The notes beneath the pieces were generated by a model. It was not told where the DNA came from and searched no databases. It was given only the letters and a program-made list of their open reading frames with translations. 64,000 nt of DNA, taken from positions 434,001 to 498,000 of the forward strand of contig NZ_KB898353.1 of assembly GCF_000377565.1 (NCBI RefSeq), given 5' to 3'. Origin of the DNA: Rhizobium sp. 2MFCol3.1. Lineage in GTDB: Bacteria; Pseudomonadota; Alphaproteobacteria; Rhizobiales; Rhizobiaceae. Numbering within the stretch: position 1 is the first letter of the stretch; the number at the start of each line of letters is the position of its first letter. Of this stretch, positions 26,067 through 35,039 are shown piece after piece. Position numbers and translations under genes: made by a program.

Positions 26067-26870
26067 TCACTGGCCTTCGTCGGGGATGTTCAGCAGATGT
26101 CCGCAGGCCTTGCAATGCACGGCGTCGGCATCATGGCGCTGAAGGCCGCATTGCGGGCAAGGAAAGTTCACCTTGTAGGGACGAACGACCGCCTGCGCGA
26201 GGCGGACGAAGAGCGAGATGCCGACGATCATCGTGACGATCGATGTCAGTTTTCCCATGACGCCAGGCAAGGTGATGTCGCCGAAACCTGTCGTCGTTAC
26301 CGTCGCCACGGTGAAATAGAGGGCATCTACAAAGCCTTCCCATCCGCCTTGGCCGTAGAAGAACGTCGTGTAGACGAAGCCGGTGACGATGAAGAGGAAG
26401 ACCACGAGGTTGACGCAGGCGCGCACGACATCCAGCAGATGCGCGCAGCCAAGCCGCCGCAATCCTTCCTTCAAAAATGGACTGTTGCCGATCGCCCAGA
26501 TCCGCATGGCCCGCAGGAAGGTGAAGTTGAAGAGCAAGTCCGGAAGCAGCAGCGTCGCCAGGATGAAGAGATCGATCCAGCTCATCGGCCGCTTCACGAA
26601 AGCCTTTACGCTTCCCGCGACGATGGCCTGGGCGATGAGTTCGATCGCCACCCACACGGCGATCATATAGTCGATGATGAGATAGGAAGGCCCGGTCCGC
26701 AGATATGGGCCGAACAGGAAGAAGGCCAGGATGGCGAGATCGACGAAGGCAAGTAGACCCTGCAGCTGAAGCGAACGGACATCCCTTCCGCGTTGCAGCC
26801 AGTTCAGTTGTTTTCGGAGTTTCTTGACGATGCTGCCTGCGTCGCCTGAATCGATATGCGCGTTGCTCAT
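26067..26870 (-). CDS. Potassium-channel-like membrane protein with C-terminal zinc ribbon
   Basis: A 267-residue protein of the voltage-gated-like ion-channel superfamily. Hydrophobic segments lie at about 38-55, 62-83, 97-116 and 151-170, then a pore loop with selectivity filter TTTGFGDI (192-199) and a last helix (206-228). The segment FTFLRAMRIW sits where an S4 would, but has few basic residues. The tail has four cysteines (238, 241, 253, 256) as a zinc-ribbon pair CPQC...CKAC, uncommon on channels. The GFG filter indicates potassium selectivity. It is divergent from the guanidine riboswitch operon and follows no obvious operon. Confidence 0.85.
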   Translation of the reverse strand: MSNAHIDSGDAGSIVKKLRKQLNWLQRGRDVRSLQLQGLLAFVDLAILAFFLFGPYLRTGPSYLIIDYMIAVWVAIELIAQAIVAGSVKAFVKRPMSWIDLFILATLLLPDLLFNFTFLRAMRIWAIGNSPFLKEGLRRLGCAHLLDVVRACVNLVVFLFIVTGFVYTTFFYGQGGWEGFVDALYFTVATVTTTGFGDITLPGVMGKLTSIVTMIVGISLFVRLAQAVVRPYKVNFPCPQCGLQRHDADAVHCKACGHLLNIPDEGQ

Positions 26871-27060
26871 GCGCCAGAACTATCAATCGCTTTCAGCTTT
26901 TCAACCGCCAACCCGCCGCGCGCAAGAAATCCCGGCCTCGGTGCAGCTGCCTAAATTCGCCGCCGCTACCGCCGCTTTTTTTGGCATGAGCGAGCAAGCC
27001 ATGCGGAAATGCCGCGTTTTTCGAGTTGGCATGCATGTTGCATTTGATAGGGCAGAGTTG

Positions 27061-27166
27061 GTGGCTAGGGTTCCGGCACGTAAATGTGTGACTGGTCCGA
27101 GAGCTGCCACCGGTTGGGGGAGAAATCCCACCGGGTGCACGGCGGGACAAAAGCCCGGGAGACCTC
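27061..27166 (+). promoter_or_regulatory. Guanidine-I (ykkC) riboswitch aptamer
   Basis: The three conserved blocks of the guanidine-I class are present in order: CTAGGGTTCCG (27065-27075), ACTGGTCCGAGAG (27091-27103) and ACGGCGGGACAAAAGCCCGG (27139-27158), the last followed by GAGA. A terminator follows within ten bases. Binding of guanidinium should prevent terminator formation and turn on the operon downstream, whose genes form a guanidine assimilation pathway. Aptamer boundaries are approximate. Confidence 0.95.
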
Positions 27167-27175
27167 GTAAGCCAA

Positions 27176-27213
27176 GGGATTGGCGGTGCGATGGTCTGTG
27201 CCAATCCCTTTTT
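27176..27213 (+). terminator. Riboswitch expression-platform terminator
   Basis: A perfect 9-bp stem (GGGATTGGC 27176-27184, GCCAATCCC 27200-27208) with a 15-base loop and five T residues directly after it. It lies between the aptamer and the first gene, as expected for transcriptional control by guanidine. Confidence 0.9.
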
Positions 27214-27236
27214 CTATACGCAAAAGGGGAATTTCA

Positions 27237-28310
27237 ATGCAGACTTTTTCGAAGATCATTTCAGTCGCAGCACTTTCGACAGCGCTGGCCTTCGGCTTCG
27301 GCGCGGGCGCCCGGGCCGAGCAGAAGACCGATTTCAAGGTCGCCTGGTCCATCTATGTCGGCTGGATGCCCTGGGGCTACGCCGCCGATCACGGCATCGT
27401 CAAGAAATGGGCCGATAAATACGGCATCAAGATCGAGGTCACGCAGTTCAACGACTACGTGGAGTCGATGAACCAATATACCGCCGGTGCCTTCGATGCG
27501 GTTACGCTCACCAACATGGACGGCCTGTCCATTCCGGCGGCCGGCGGCGTCGATACCACCGCCGTCATCGTCGGCGATTTCTCGAACGGCAATGACGCCG
27601 TCATCCTGAAGGACAAGGCGAGCCTCGCCGACGTCAAGGGACAGAACGTCAATCTCGTCGAATTCTCCGTTTCGCACTACCTGATGGCGCGTGCGCTTGA
27701 GAGCATCAAGCTGACGGAGCGCGACGTGAAGGTGGTCAATACGTCGGATGCCGACATGGTCGCCGCCTACAAGACGCCCGAAGTGACGGCCGTCGTGACC
27801 TGGAACCCGCTGGTATCGACCATCCTCGAAGACCCGACGGCCAAGAAGGTGTTCGACAGTTCGCAAATCCCGGGCGAAATCATCGACCTCATGGTCGCCA
27901 ATACCGGCGTGCTGAAGGACAACCCAAATTTCGGCAAGGCACTCGCCGGCATCTGGTACGAGACGACTGCCCTGATGACCGCCGACAGCGCCGAAGGCAA
28001 GGCGGCGCGCGAGGCGATGGGTTCCGCGTCCGGTACCGATCTCAAGGGATACGAGGCGCAGCTGGCCGTCACTCGCCTGTTCGACAAGGCGGCGGATGCC
28101 GTGGCCTTCACCGCTTCGCCGAACCTGCCGAAGACCATGGACCTTGTGCGCAACTTCCTGTTCGAAAAGGGCCTGCTCGGCAATGGCGCGCCGTCCGCCG
28201 ATGTCATCGGCATCGAGATGCCCGATGGCAAGGTTCTCGGCGACGCCGGCAACGTCAAACTTCGCTTCACGGAAACATACATGAAGGCCGCCGCCGACGG
28301 CGCGCTTTAA
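27237..28310 (+). CDS. Guanidine ABC transporter substrate-binding protein
   Basis: A 357-residue periplasmic protein with a signal peptide ending near GARAEQ. The fold is of the nitrate/taurine-binding family (FKVAWSIYVGWMPWGYAADHGI). Start at MQTFSKII with AGGGGA upstream; the first in-frame start lies within the terminator. It is the first gene after the guanidine riboswitch and is followed by its permease and ATPase. Guanidine as ligand is inferred from the riboswitch and downstream enzymes, since the family itself has broad substrates. Confidence 0.9.
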   Translation: MQTFSKIISVAALSTALAFGFGAGARAEQKTDFKVAWSIYVGWMPWGYAADHGIVKKWADKYGIKIEVTQFNDYVESMNQYTAGAFDAVTLTNMDGLSIPAAGGVDTTAVIVGDFSNGNDAVILKDKASLADVKGQNVNLVEFSVSHYLMARALESIKLTERDVKVVNTSDADMVAAYKTPEVTAVVTWNPLVSTILEDPTAKKVFDSSQIPGEIIDLMVANTGVLKDNPNFGKALAGIWYETTALMTADSAEGKAAREAMGSASGTDLKGYEAQLAVTRLFDKAADAVAFTASPNLPKTMDLVRNFLFEKGLLGNGAPSADVIGIEMPDGKVLGDAGNVKLRFTETYMKAAADGAL

Positions 28311-28374
28311 GCGACGCCGATGCCGGCGCGGTAACTCGCGCCGGTTCGATGTCTAACGTGAACGGAGCATCTTC

Positions 28375-29193
28375 ATGCGCTGGATAAACACGAGGCCGAG
28401 CAAAGGGGCGCAACTCGCCCTGATGCTGTTGCCGTTCGTGCTGCTGGTGATCGCCTATGCCTTCGGCTCGGCGGCGCGGCTGGCGGAAAACGCCAACGAC
28501 AAACTTCTGCCTACGCTCTCCGTGCTTGGAGATGCGATCAACCGCATGGCCTTCGTCGCCGATCCGAGGACGGGAGCGTATCTGCTGTGGTCGGACACAT
28601 CGGCGAGCCTCATCCGCCTGCTGTCAGGCCTTGGCATCTCGACCGTCATCGCCCTGGTTGTCGGCATGCTGATCGGCATGCTGCCCTATCTCAGGGCGCT
28701 GCTGGCGCCTTTTGTCGCGGTGATATCGATGGTGCCGCCGCTGGCTCTGCTGCCGATCCTCTTCATCGTCATGGGGCTCGGCGAGACGTCGAAGATCACG
28801 CTGATCGCCATCGGCGTCGCGCCGACGATGATCCGCGACCTGGCGCTGAAGGCGCTCGAACTGCCGCGCGAGCAGATCGTCAAGGCGGAAACCTTGGGCG
28901 GCTCGTCCTGGCAGATCGCCTTGCGGGTGGTGCTGCCGCAGGTGCTTCCACGGCTGATCACCTGTCTCAGGCTGCAGCTCGGTCCGGCCTGGCTGTTTCT
29001 CATCGCAGCCGAAGCGATCTCGTCGGATTCCGGCCTCGGCTACCGGATCTTCCTCGTTCGTCGCTACCTCTCGATGGATATCATCTTTCCCTATGTGATC
29101 TGGATCACGCTTCTGGCGGTCGCGATGAACTATGTGCTCGACCGCATCTCGGCCGCCGTCTTCCCCTGGTCCGTCCTGGAGAAGCCGGCATGA
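28375..29193 (+). CDS. Guanidine ABC transporter permease
   Basis: A 272-residue integral membrane protein with about six helices, of the nitrate/taurine permease family. The cytoplasmic coupling loop is AETLGGSSWQIALRVVLPQVLP. It overlaps the start of the ATPase gene by four bases (ATGA), so translation is coupled. Confidence 0.92.
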   Translation: MRWINTRPSKGAQLALMLLPFVLLVIAYAFGSAARLAENANDKLLPTLSVLGDAINRMAFVADPRTGAYLLWSDTSASLIRLLSGLGISTVIALVVGMLIGMLPYLRALLAPFVAVISMVPPLALLPILFIVMGLGETSKITLIAIGVAPTMIRDLALKALELPREQIVKAETLGGSSWQIALRVVLPQVLPRLITCLRLQLGPAWLFLIAAEAISSDSGLGYRIFLVRRYLSMDIIFPYVIWITLLAVAMNYVLDRISAAVFPWSVLEKPA

Positions 29194-30014
29194 GCGAGCT
29201 GAGGATTGAAAAGGTCTGGAAGGAATATGGCGACCAGATCGTGCTCGAGGATGTGTCGCTGACGGTGCAATCGCGCGCCTTCGTGGCGCTGGTCGGCCCG
29301 TCGGGCTGCGGCAAGACGACCTTCCTGCGCATGCTTCTCGGCCAGGAGCAGCCGACGCGCGGAACGATCCTGCTCGATGGCGAGCCGTTGCCGGCTGAGC
29401 CGGGGCCGGATCGCGGCGTCGTGTTCCAGCGCTACTCCGTGTTTCCGCATCTGACGGTGCTTGGCAACGTCATGCTGGGCAAGGAATTCACCGCTGCCCG
29501 ATATCGCGCCAAGCTCTTCGGGGCGGCGCGCAGGCAGGCGATGGAGGAGGCAAGCCACCTGATCGCGCAGGTCGGCCTGGCGGGCTCGGAGGGCAAGTAT
29601 CCGTCACGGCTCTCCGGCGGCATGCAGCAGCGGCTGGCGCTTGCGCAGGCATTGATCATGAAGCCCAAGGTGTTGCTGCTCGACGAGCCCTTCGGCGCGC
29701 TTGACCCCGGCATCCGCGCCGAAATCCATACGTTGATGAAGCGCCTGTGGAACGAGACGCAGATGACCGTTGTCATGGTCACGCACGACATGCGTGAAGC
29801 CTTCACGCTGGCGAGCCGCGTCATTGCCTTCGAGCGGCGGCGCGACCGTCCGGAAGAGAAACTGCGCTACGGCGCGTCGATCACCAACGACATTTCGATC
29901 TGGCCCCCGCGCCTTGCGGGCACGCCATCCATTTTCAGCCCTGATCGGGACGACCCGATCGCATTTCCGGGGCAACGCCAGGACGACCTGGCATCATCTG
30001 GAGATAAGGCATGA
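29190..30014 (+). CDS. Guanidine ABC transporter ATP-binding protein
   Basis: A 274-residue ATPase. Walker A GPSGCGKTT, signature LSGGMQQR and Walker B VLLLDEP are all present. A C-terminal extension after the switch region (RRRDRPEEKLRYGASITNDI) is typical of ATPases from urea-carboxylase-linked importers. It overlaps the previous and next genes by four bases each. Confidence 0.92.
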   Translation: MSELRIEKVWKEYGDQIVLEDVSLTVQSRAFVALVGPSGCGKTTFLRMLLGQEQPTRGTILLDGEPLPAEPGPDRGVVFQRYSVFPHLTVLGNVMLGKEFTAARYRAKLFGAARRQAMEEASHLIAQVGLAGSEGKYPSRLSGGMQQRLALAQALIMKPKVLLLDEPFGALDPGIRAEIHTLMKRLWNETQMTVVMVTHDMREAFTLASRVIAFERRRDRPEEKLRYGASITNDISIWPPRLAGTPSIFSPDRDDPIAFPGQRQDDLASSGDKA

Positions 30015-30832
30015 TGCATGTAAGCCGCTCTGCGGAAGAAATCGCGGCAAACCGCGCCCGCTATGAAGAGCATCAGAAAAAAGGACTGCAATTCGCACCG
30101 AAGGCGCTCCCGGCGCCCAGTCAGCTGCCGGCACCAACGCTTGAGAGCAGCGCCATCATTCATCAAGAGGTCATTCCGGGTGGCTGGTATTGGTCTACCG
30201 TGCTGAAGCGCGGTGAGGCCATTCGCGTCGATCAGGGCGAGGGCGGCTCGACGGTGGCCGTCGTTGCCTGGAACGCCGATGATACGAGCGAGCGGCTTAA
30301 TCTTGTCGATACCGCCAAAGTGCAGTGGACGACGGCGCTTGGCAAAGGGCGTGTGCTTTTTTCCGATATGGGCCGCGTGATGTTTTCGCTCACCGAAGAC
30401 AGCTCGGGCGCTCACGATTGCCTGATGGGCGGCTCCACGGCAGCCACCAACGCCGCGAAATATCCGGGCGAAAAGACCCGCAACACCCGCGACAACCTCG
30501 TGCTGCTAGCGGGCAAGCTCGGGCTTGATCGTCGTGATATTCCAGGCATGATCAATCTCTTCGCACCCGTCAGCCTGGACGAGGATGGCGGGTTTCACTG
30601 GCGCGCCAAGCGCTCCAACAGTGGCGATTACACCGAGCTGCGCGCCGAGATGGACATGCTCGTCGGCTTCTCCAATTGCCCGCATCCGCTGGACCCGAGC
30701 CCTATCTATGCGCCGCAGCCGGTCACCATCACCCGCTTCCGCGCGGCCGCACCTGCGCCCGACGATCTGGCGCGCACGGCGACGGCGGAGGCCGTGAGGG
30801 GCTTCGAAAACAACGCGATGGCATCGGCGTAA
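30011..30832 (+). CDS. Urea carboxylase-associated protein 1 (carboxyguanidine deiminase type)
   Basis: A 273-residue DUF1989-family protein of the UAAP1 group. The conserved features ARYEEHQKKGL at the N-terminus, IPGGWYWSTVLKRGEAIRVDQ and SNCPHPLDP near the C-terminus fit the family. It is paired with the next gene. In characterised guanidine pathways such a pair forms a carboxyguanidine deiminase (CgdAB) that removes ammonia between the carboxylase and the allophanate hydrolase. That function is assigned here from operon context. Confidence 0.88.
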   Translation: MMHVSRSAEEIAANRARYEEHQKKGLQFAPKALPAPSQLPAPTLESSAIIHQEVIPGGWYWSTVLKRGEAIRVDQGEGGSTVAVVAWNADDTSERLNLVDTAKVQWTTALGKGRVLFSDMGRVMFSLTEDSSGAHDCLMGGSTAATNAAKYPGEKTRNTRDNLVLLAGKLGLDRRDIPGMINLFAPVSLDEDGGFHWRAKRSNSGDYTELRAEMDMLVGFSNCPHPLDPSPIYAPQPVTITRFRAAAPAPDDLARTATAEAVRGFENNAMASA

Positions 30833-30844
30833 GGAGGGGCGATC

Positions 30845-31495
30845 ATGAGCATTTTCATTCAGACATCCAATGCCCGCACGCTCGATAACGCCGTGCAGGA
30901 TCATTTCATACCGGCCGAGGCGCCCTGGTCGGGCATTGTCAGGAAAGGGCAGACGATCCGCATCGAGGACAGCTATGGCCAGCAAGCCATCGACACGCTA
31001 TTTTATCGTGCCAACGATTTCTCGGAGCGCTATTCCAATCAGGATACGATGCGCGCGCAGGGGGCGGCCTATGTCGGCGTCGGCACGAAGGTGATGTCGA
31101 GCGAAGGCAACGTGATGCTGCGCATGACAGCCGACAGCTGCGGCCGCCATGACACATCCGCCGGAGCCTGCTCGTGCGAGAGCAATACCGTTCGCTTCGG
31201 ACACGCGACCAAGTATCTCCACGCCTGCCGCGACAATTTCGTGCTCGAGGTGACCAAGCACGGCATGAGCAAGCGCGACATCGTGCCGAACATCAACTTC
31301 TTCATGAACGTGCCGATCAAGCCGAATGGCGAGATGACGATCGTCGACGGCATTTCTTCGCCCGGCGACTACGTCGAACTCGTCGCGGAGATGGACGTGC
31401 TTTGCGTCATCTCCAATTGCCCGCAGATCAATAACCCATGCAACGGCTTCGACCCGACGCCGATCCGGGTCTTGATCTGGGACGCAGAGGGCTGA
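30845..31495 (+). CDS. Urea carboxylase-associated protein 2 (carboxyguanidine deiminase type)
   Basis: A 216-residue DUF1989-family protein. Conserved elements are PWSGIVRKGQTIRIEDSYGQQAID, TADSCGRHDTSAGACSCESN (a cysteine- and histidine-rich probable metal or active site around residues 98-117), and the terminal SNCPQINNPCNGF. It is the second half of the proposed heteromeric carboxyguanidine deiminase, expressed after its partner with a gap of about a dozen bases and before the carboxylase. Confidence 0.88.
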   Translation: MSIFIQTSNARTLDNAVQDHFIPAEAPWSGIVRKGQTIRIEDSYGQQAIDTLFYRANDFSERYSNQDTMRAQGAAYVGVGTKVMSSEGNVMLRMTADSCGRHDTSAGACSCESNTVRFGHATKYLHACRDNFVLEVTKHGMSKRDIVPNINFFMNVPIKPNGEMTIVDGISSPGDYVELVAEMDVLCVISNCPQINNPCNGFDPTPIRVLIWDAEG

Positions 31496-31498
31496 TCC

Positions 31499-34400
31499 AT
31501 GTTCAAGAAAGTTCTGATTGCGAACCGGGGCGAAATCGCCGTCCGGGTGATCCGCACATTGCAAAAAATGGGCATTGCCTCGGTTGCGGTTTATTCCGAT
31601 GCCGACCGCTTCGCCATGCCGGCGCTGATGGCGGATGAGGCGGTGCGCCTCGGTCCGGCGCCGGCCACCGAGAGCTACCTTAATGTCGACGCGGTGATCG
31701 CCGCCTGCAGAGAGACGGGCGCGGATGCGGTGCATCCGGGCTACGGCTTTCTCTCCGAAAACATCGGCTTCGCCGAGCGGCTTGCTGCCGAAGGCATCGC
31801 CTTCATCGGGCCGCGGCCGGAACATCTCTCCGTCTTCGGTCTCAAGCATACGGCGCGCGAACTCGCGGAGAAAAGCGGCGTTCCGCTGCTCCCCGGCAGC
31901 GGATTGCTCAAGTCCGCTGATGAGGCTTTGGCGGCGGCCGAGCGGATCGGCTACCCTATCATGCTGAAGAGCACCGCCGGCGGCGGCGGCATCGGCATGC
32001 AGTTGTGCGCCGATGCTGATGCCCTCAAGGCATCGTTCGAAAGCGTACAGCGCACCGCGGCCTCAAGCTTCGGCGATGCGCGCGTTTATATCGAGCGCTT
32101 TGTCGCCGATGCCCGCCATGTCGAGGTGCAGATCTTCGGCGATGGCAAGGGCAGGGTGGTGGCGCTGGGCGAACGGGATTGCTCGCTGCAGCGGCGCAAT
32201 CAGAAGGTGCTTGAGGAAACGCCGGCCCCGGGACTGAGCGATGGCGTGCGCCAGCGCCTTCATCGCGCGGCTACCGAGCTTGGGGCTTCGGTATCCTACG
32301 CTTCCGCCGGCACCGTCGAGTTCATCTATGATCCGACCCGCGAGGAATTCTATTTCCTCGAGGTCAACACCCGCCTGCAGGTTGAGCATCCGGTCACCGA
32401 AGAGGTGTATGGCATCGACCTTGTCGAGTGGATGATCCGGCAGGCAGCCGGTGAAGACATCCTGGCGCGCGCGCAAGATCTGAAGCCGCAGGGTGCCTCG
32501 ATCGAGGTTCGCGTCTACGCCGAGATGCCGCATGCCGGGTTCCGCCCGAGCGCCGGCCTGCTGACGCAGGTGCAGTTCCCGCAGACGGCGCGCGTCGATA
32601 GCTGGATCGAGACGGGCACCGAAGTCAGCCCCTTCTATGATCCGATGCTGGCGAAGATCATCGTTGCCGCCGAGGATCGGCCAGCTGCCATCGAGAAGCT
32701 GAAAGCGGCGCTCGGCGATACCTCGATCTACGGCATCGAGACCAATGTCGATTATCTCCGTGTCATCGCACAATCCGAGTTGCTGGAAAGCGGCAACGTA
32801 TCAACGACCGCCCTGCGCACGCTCGAATTCGTGCCCGATGTCGTCGAGGTGCTCGCGCCCGGCGCGCAATCGAGCATGCAGGAGCTGCCGGGCCGGCTGG
32901 GGCTTTGGCATGTCGGCGTGCCGCCGAGCGGGCCGATGGATGAGCGTTCGTTCCGCCATGCCAACCGCCTTGTTGGCAACGATGAAACCACCACGGCGCT
33001 GGAGCTCACCGTATCCGGCCCGACGCTGAAATTCTTTCGCGATGTCACCGTCGCCCTCTCCGGCGCCAGAATGCCGATGATGCTTGATGGTGCTGAGGTG
33101 CCGCATGGCCAGGCAATTGCGGTTCCGGCCGGCGCGGTGCTGTCGATCGGCAGCATATCGGGGGCAGGGCAGCGCTCCTATCTGGCCGTCTCCGGCGGGT
33201 TTGACGCTCCCGTCGTGCTGGGCTCGCGCGCGACCTTCGGCCTTGGCCAGTTCGGCGGCAATGCGACGGGGACGTTGAAGGCGGGCCATGTGCTGCGCCT
33301 GGCGCGCGCGGCGCAGGCGACCTCATCGACGGTCGCGGTCGAGGCGCCGGTTTTGACCAGCGATTGGACGATCGGTGTCGTCTATGGCCCGCATGGAGCG
33401 CCCGACTTCTTCCAGGACGGAGACATCGACGAGCTCTTCCAGGCGTCCTACGAGGTGCACTTCAACAGTGCCCGCACGGGCGTTCGCCTGATCGGACCGA
33501 CGCCGAAATGGGCGCGCACCGATGGAGGCGAGGCGGGGCTTCATCCGTCGAACCTGCATGACAACGCTTACGCGATCGGCGCGATCGACTTCACCGGCGA
33601 CATGCCGATCATCCTCGGGCCAGATGGCCCCAGCCTCGGCGGCTTCGTTTGCCCTGCCGTCATCGCGCGCGACGAACAATGGAAGATGGGCCAGCTGAAG
33701 CCGGGCGACCGCGTCCGCTTCGTGCCCGTCGCCCGCCCGGATGATCCGATTGCGACGCCCGCCGTTCACCGGCCACGCGCCGATGCCGGCTCGCCGATTG
33801 TCGGCGCGAGCGATGAGGGGCCGGTTTCCGTGGTTTACCGGCGCCAGGGGGACGACAACCTGCTGGTCGAATACGGCCCGATGACGCTTGATATCGCGCT
33901 TCGCCTTCGCGTGCATCTGCTGATGGAGGCCCTCGTGCAATCCCGGTTGCCGGGGATCATCGATCTGACGCCCGGCATCCGGTCGCTTCAGATCCACTAT
34001 GATGGCACGACGATCACCCGCAAGCGCCTGCTGGGATTGCTCGGCGAGATCGAGAAGACATTGCCCGCCGCCCAGCATGTGAAGGTGCCGAGCCGCATCG
34101 TTCATCTGCCGCTTTCCTGGAATGATCCGGATGCCGAATTGGCGATGCGGAAATACCAGGAGCTCGTCAGGCCGAATGCGCCATGGTGCCCCGATAACAT
34201 CGAGTTCATCCGCCGGATCAATGGTCTGGCCGACGAGCAAGCCGTTCGCGACGTCGTCTTCGACGCCAACTATCTGGTGCTCGGTCTCGGGGACGTCTAC
34301 CTCGGCGCGCCGGTTGCCACACCGGTCGACCCACGCCACAGGCTGGTCACGACCAAGTACAACCCGGCCCGGACATGGACGCCGGAGAACGCGGTCGGCA

Positions 34401-35038
34401 TCGGCGGGGCCTACATGTGCATCTACGGCATGGAGGGGCCGGGCGGCTATCAGCTATTCGGCCGCACCATCCAGGTGTGGAACACCTGGCGCCAGACACC
34501 GGTTTTTGCGAAAGACAAGCCGTGGCTCTTGAACTTCTTCGATCAGATCAAGTTCTTCCCTGTCGACCACAAGGAGCTGACGGAGGCGCGCAGCGCGTTC
34601 CCACATGGCGGGTACCCGATCAGGATCGAGGAGACGGAATTCTCCTACGCTGCCTATGAACGGGAGCTGCAGGCCAACGCAGCGTCGATCGGCAACTTCA
34701 AGGCCGGTCAGCAGGACGCTTTCAACGCCGAGCGCCATCGCTGGAAGGAAGCTGGGCTCGATACGTTCGTGGCCGATGAAGGTGCCGCCGAAAGCATGGA
34801 TGGCGATATCCCCGCCGATTGCTTCGGCGTTGCCAGCGCCGTGCCGGGCAATATCTGGAAATTGCTGGTCGAACCCGGCACGCCGGTCGCCGCGGGCGAC
34901 ACGCTTGCCATCATTGAATCGATGAAAATGGAAATCAACGTCACGGCCCACGCCCCCGGCCGCGTGCGCGAATTGCGCGCGGGAACGGGAAGAAACGTAA
35001 AGGCGGGTGATATTATCGTTGTGCTGGAGGAGATCTGA
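31499..35038 (+). CDS. Biotin-dependent guanidine (urea) carboxylase
   Basis: A 1179-residue multidomain enzyme. Residues 1-450 are the biotin carboxylase part (ANRGEIAVRVIRT; KSTAGGGGIGMQ; EVNTRLQVEHPVTE). Then come the two carboxyltransferase parts related to KipA/AHS2 (about 470-760) and KipI/AHS1 (about 790-1000). The C-terminal biotinyl domain carries the ESMKMEIN motif with biotin-attachment Lys1143. This is the urea carboxylase architecture. Under a guanidine riboswitch and with the UAAP pair it is expected to prefer guanidine, giving carboxyguanidine. Sequence alone does not distinguish urea from guanidine preference. Confidence 0.92.
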   Translation: MFKKVLIANRGEIAVRVIRTLQKMGIASVAVYSDADRFAMPALMADEAVRLGPAPATESYLNVDAVIAACRETGADAVHPGYGFLSENIGFAERLAAEGIAFIGPRPEHLSVFGLKHTARELAEKSGVPLLPGSGLLKSADEALAAAERIGYPIMLKSTAGGGGIGMQLCADADALKASFESVQRTAASSFGDARVYIERFVADARHVEVQIFGDGKGRVVALGERDCSLQRRNQKVLEETPAPGLSDGVRQRLHRAATELGASVSYASAGTVEFIYDPTREEFYFLEVNTRLQVEHPVTEEVYGIDLVEWMIRQAAGEDILARAQDLKPQGASIEVRVYAEMPHAGFRPSAGLLTQVQFPQTARVDSWIETGTEVSPFYDPMLAKIIVAAEDRPAAIEKLKAALGDTSIYGIETNVDYLRVIAQSELLESGNVSTTALRTLEFVPDVVEVLAPGAQSSMQELPGRLGLWHVGVPPSGPMDERSFRHANRLVGNDETTTALELTVSGPTLKFFRDVTVALSGARMPMMLDGAEVPHGQAIAVPAGAVLSIGSISGAGQRSYLAVSGGFDAPVVLGSRATFGLGQFGGNATGTLKAGHVLRLARAAQATSSTVAVEAPVLTSDWTIGVVYGPHGAPDFFQDGDIDELFQASYEVHFNSARTGVRLIGPTPKWARTDGGEAGLHPSNLHDNAYAIGAIDFTGDMPIILGPDGPSLGGFVCPAVIARDEQWKMGQLKPGDRVRFVPVARPDDPIATPAVHRPRADAGSPIVGASDEGPVSVVYRRQGDDNLLVEYGPMTLDIALRLRVHLLMEALVQSRLPGIIDLTPGIRSLQIHYDGTTITRKRLLGLLGEIEKTLPAAQHVKVPSRIVHLPLSWNDPDAELAMRKYQELVRPNAPWCPDNIEFIRRINGLADEQAVRDVVFDANYLVLGLGDVYLGAPVATPVDPRHRLVTTKYNPARTWTPENAVGIGGAYMCIYGMEGPGGYQLFGRTIQVWNTWRQTPVFAKDKPWLLNFFDQIKFFPVDHKELTEARSAFPHGGYPIRIEETEFSYAAYERELQANAASIGNFKAGQQDAFNAERHRWKEAGLDTFVADEGAAESMDGDIPADCFGVASAVPGNIWKLLVEPGTPVAAGDTLAIIESMKMEINVTAHAPGRVRELRAGTGRNVKAGDIIVVLEEI

Positions 35039-35039
35039 C

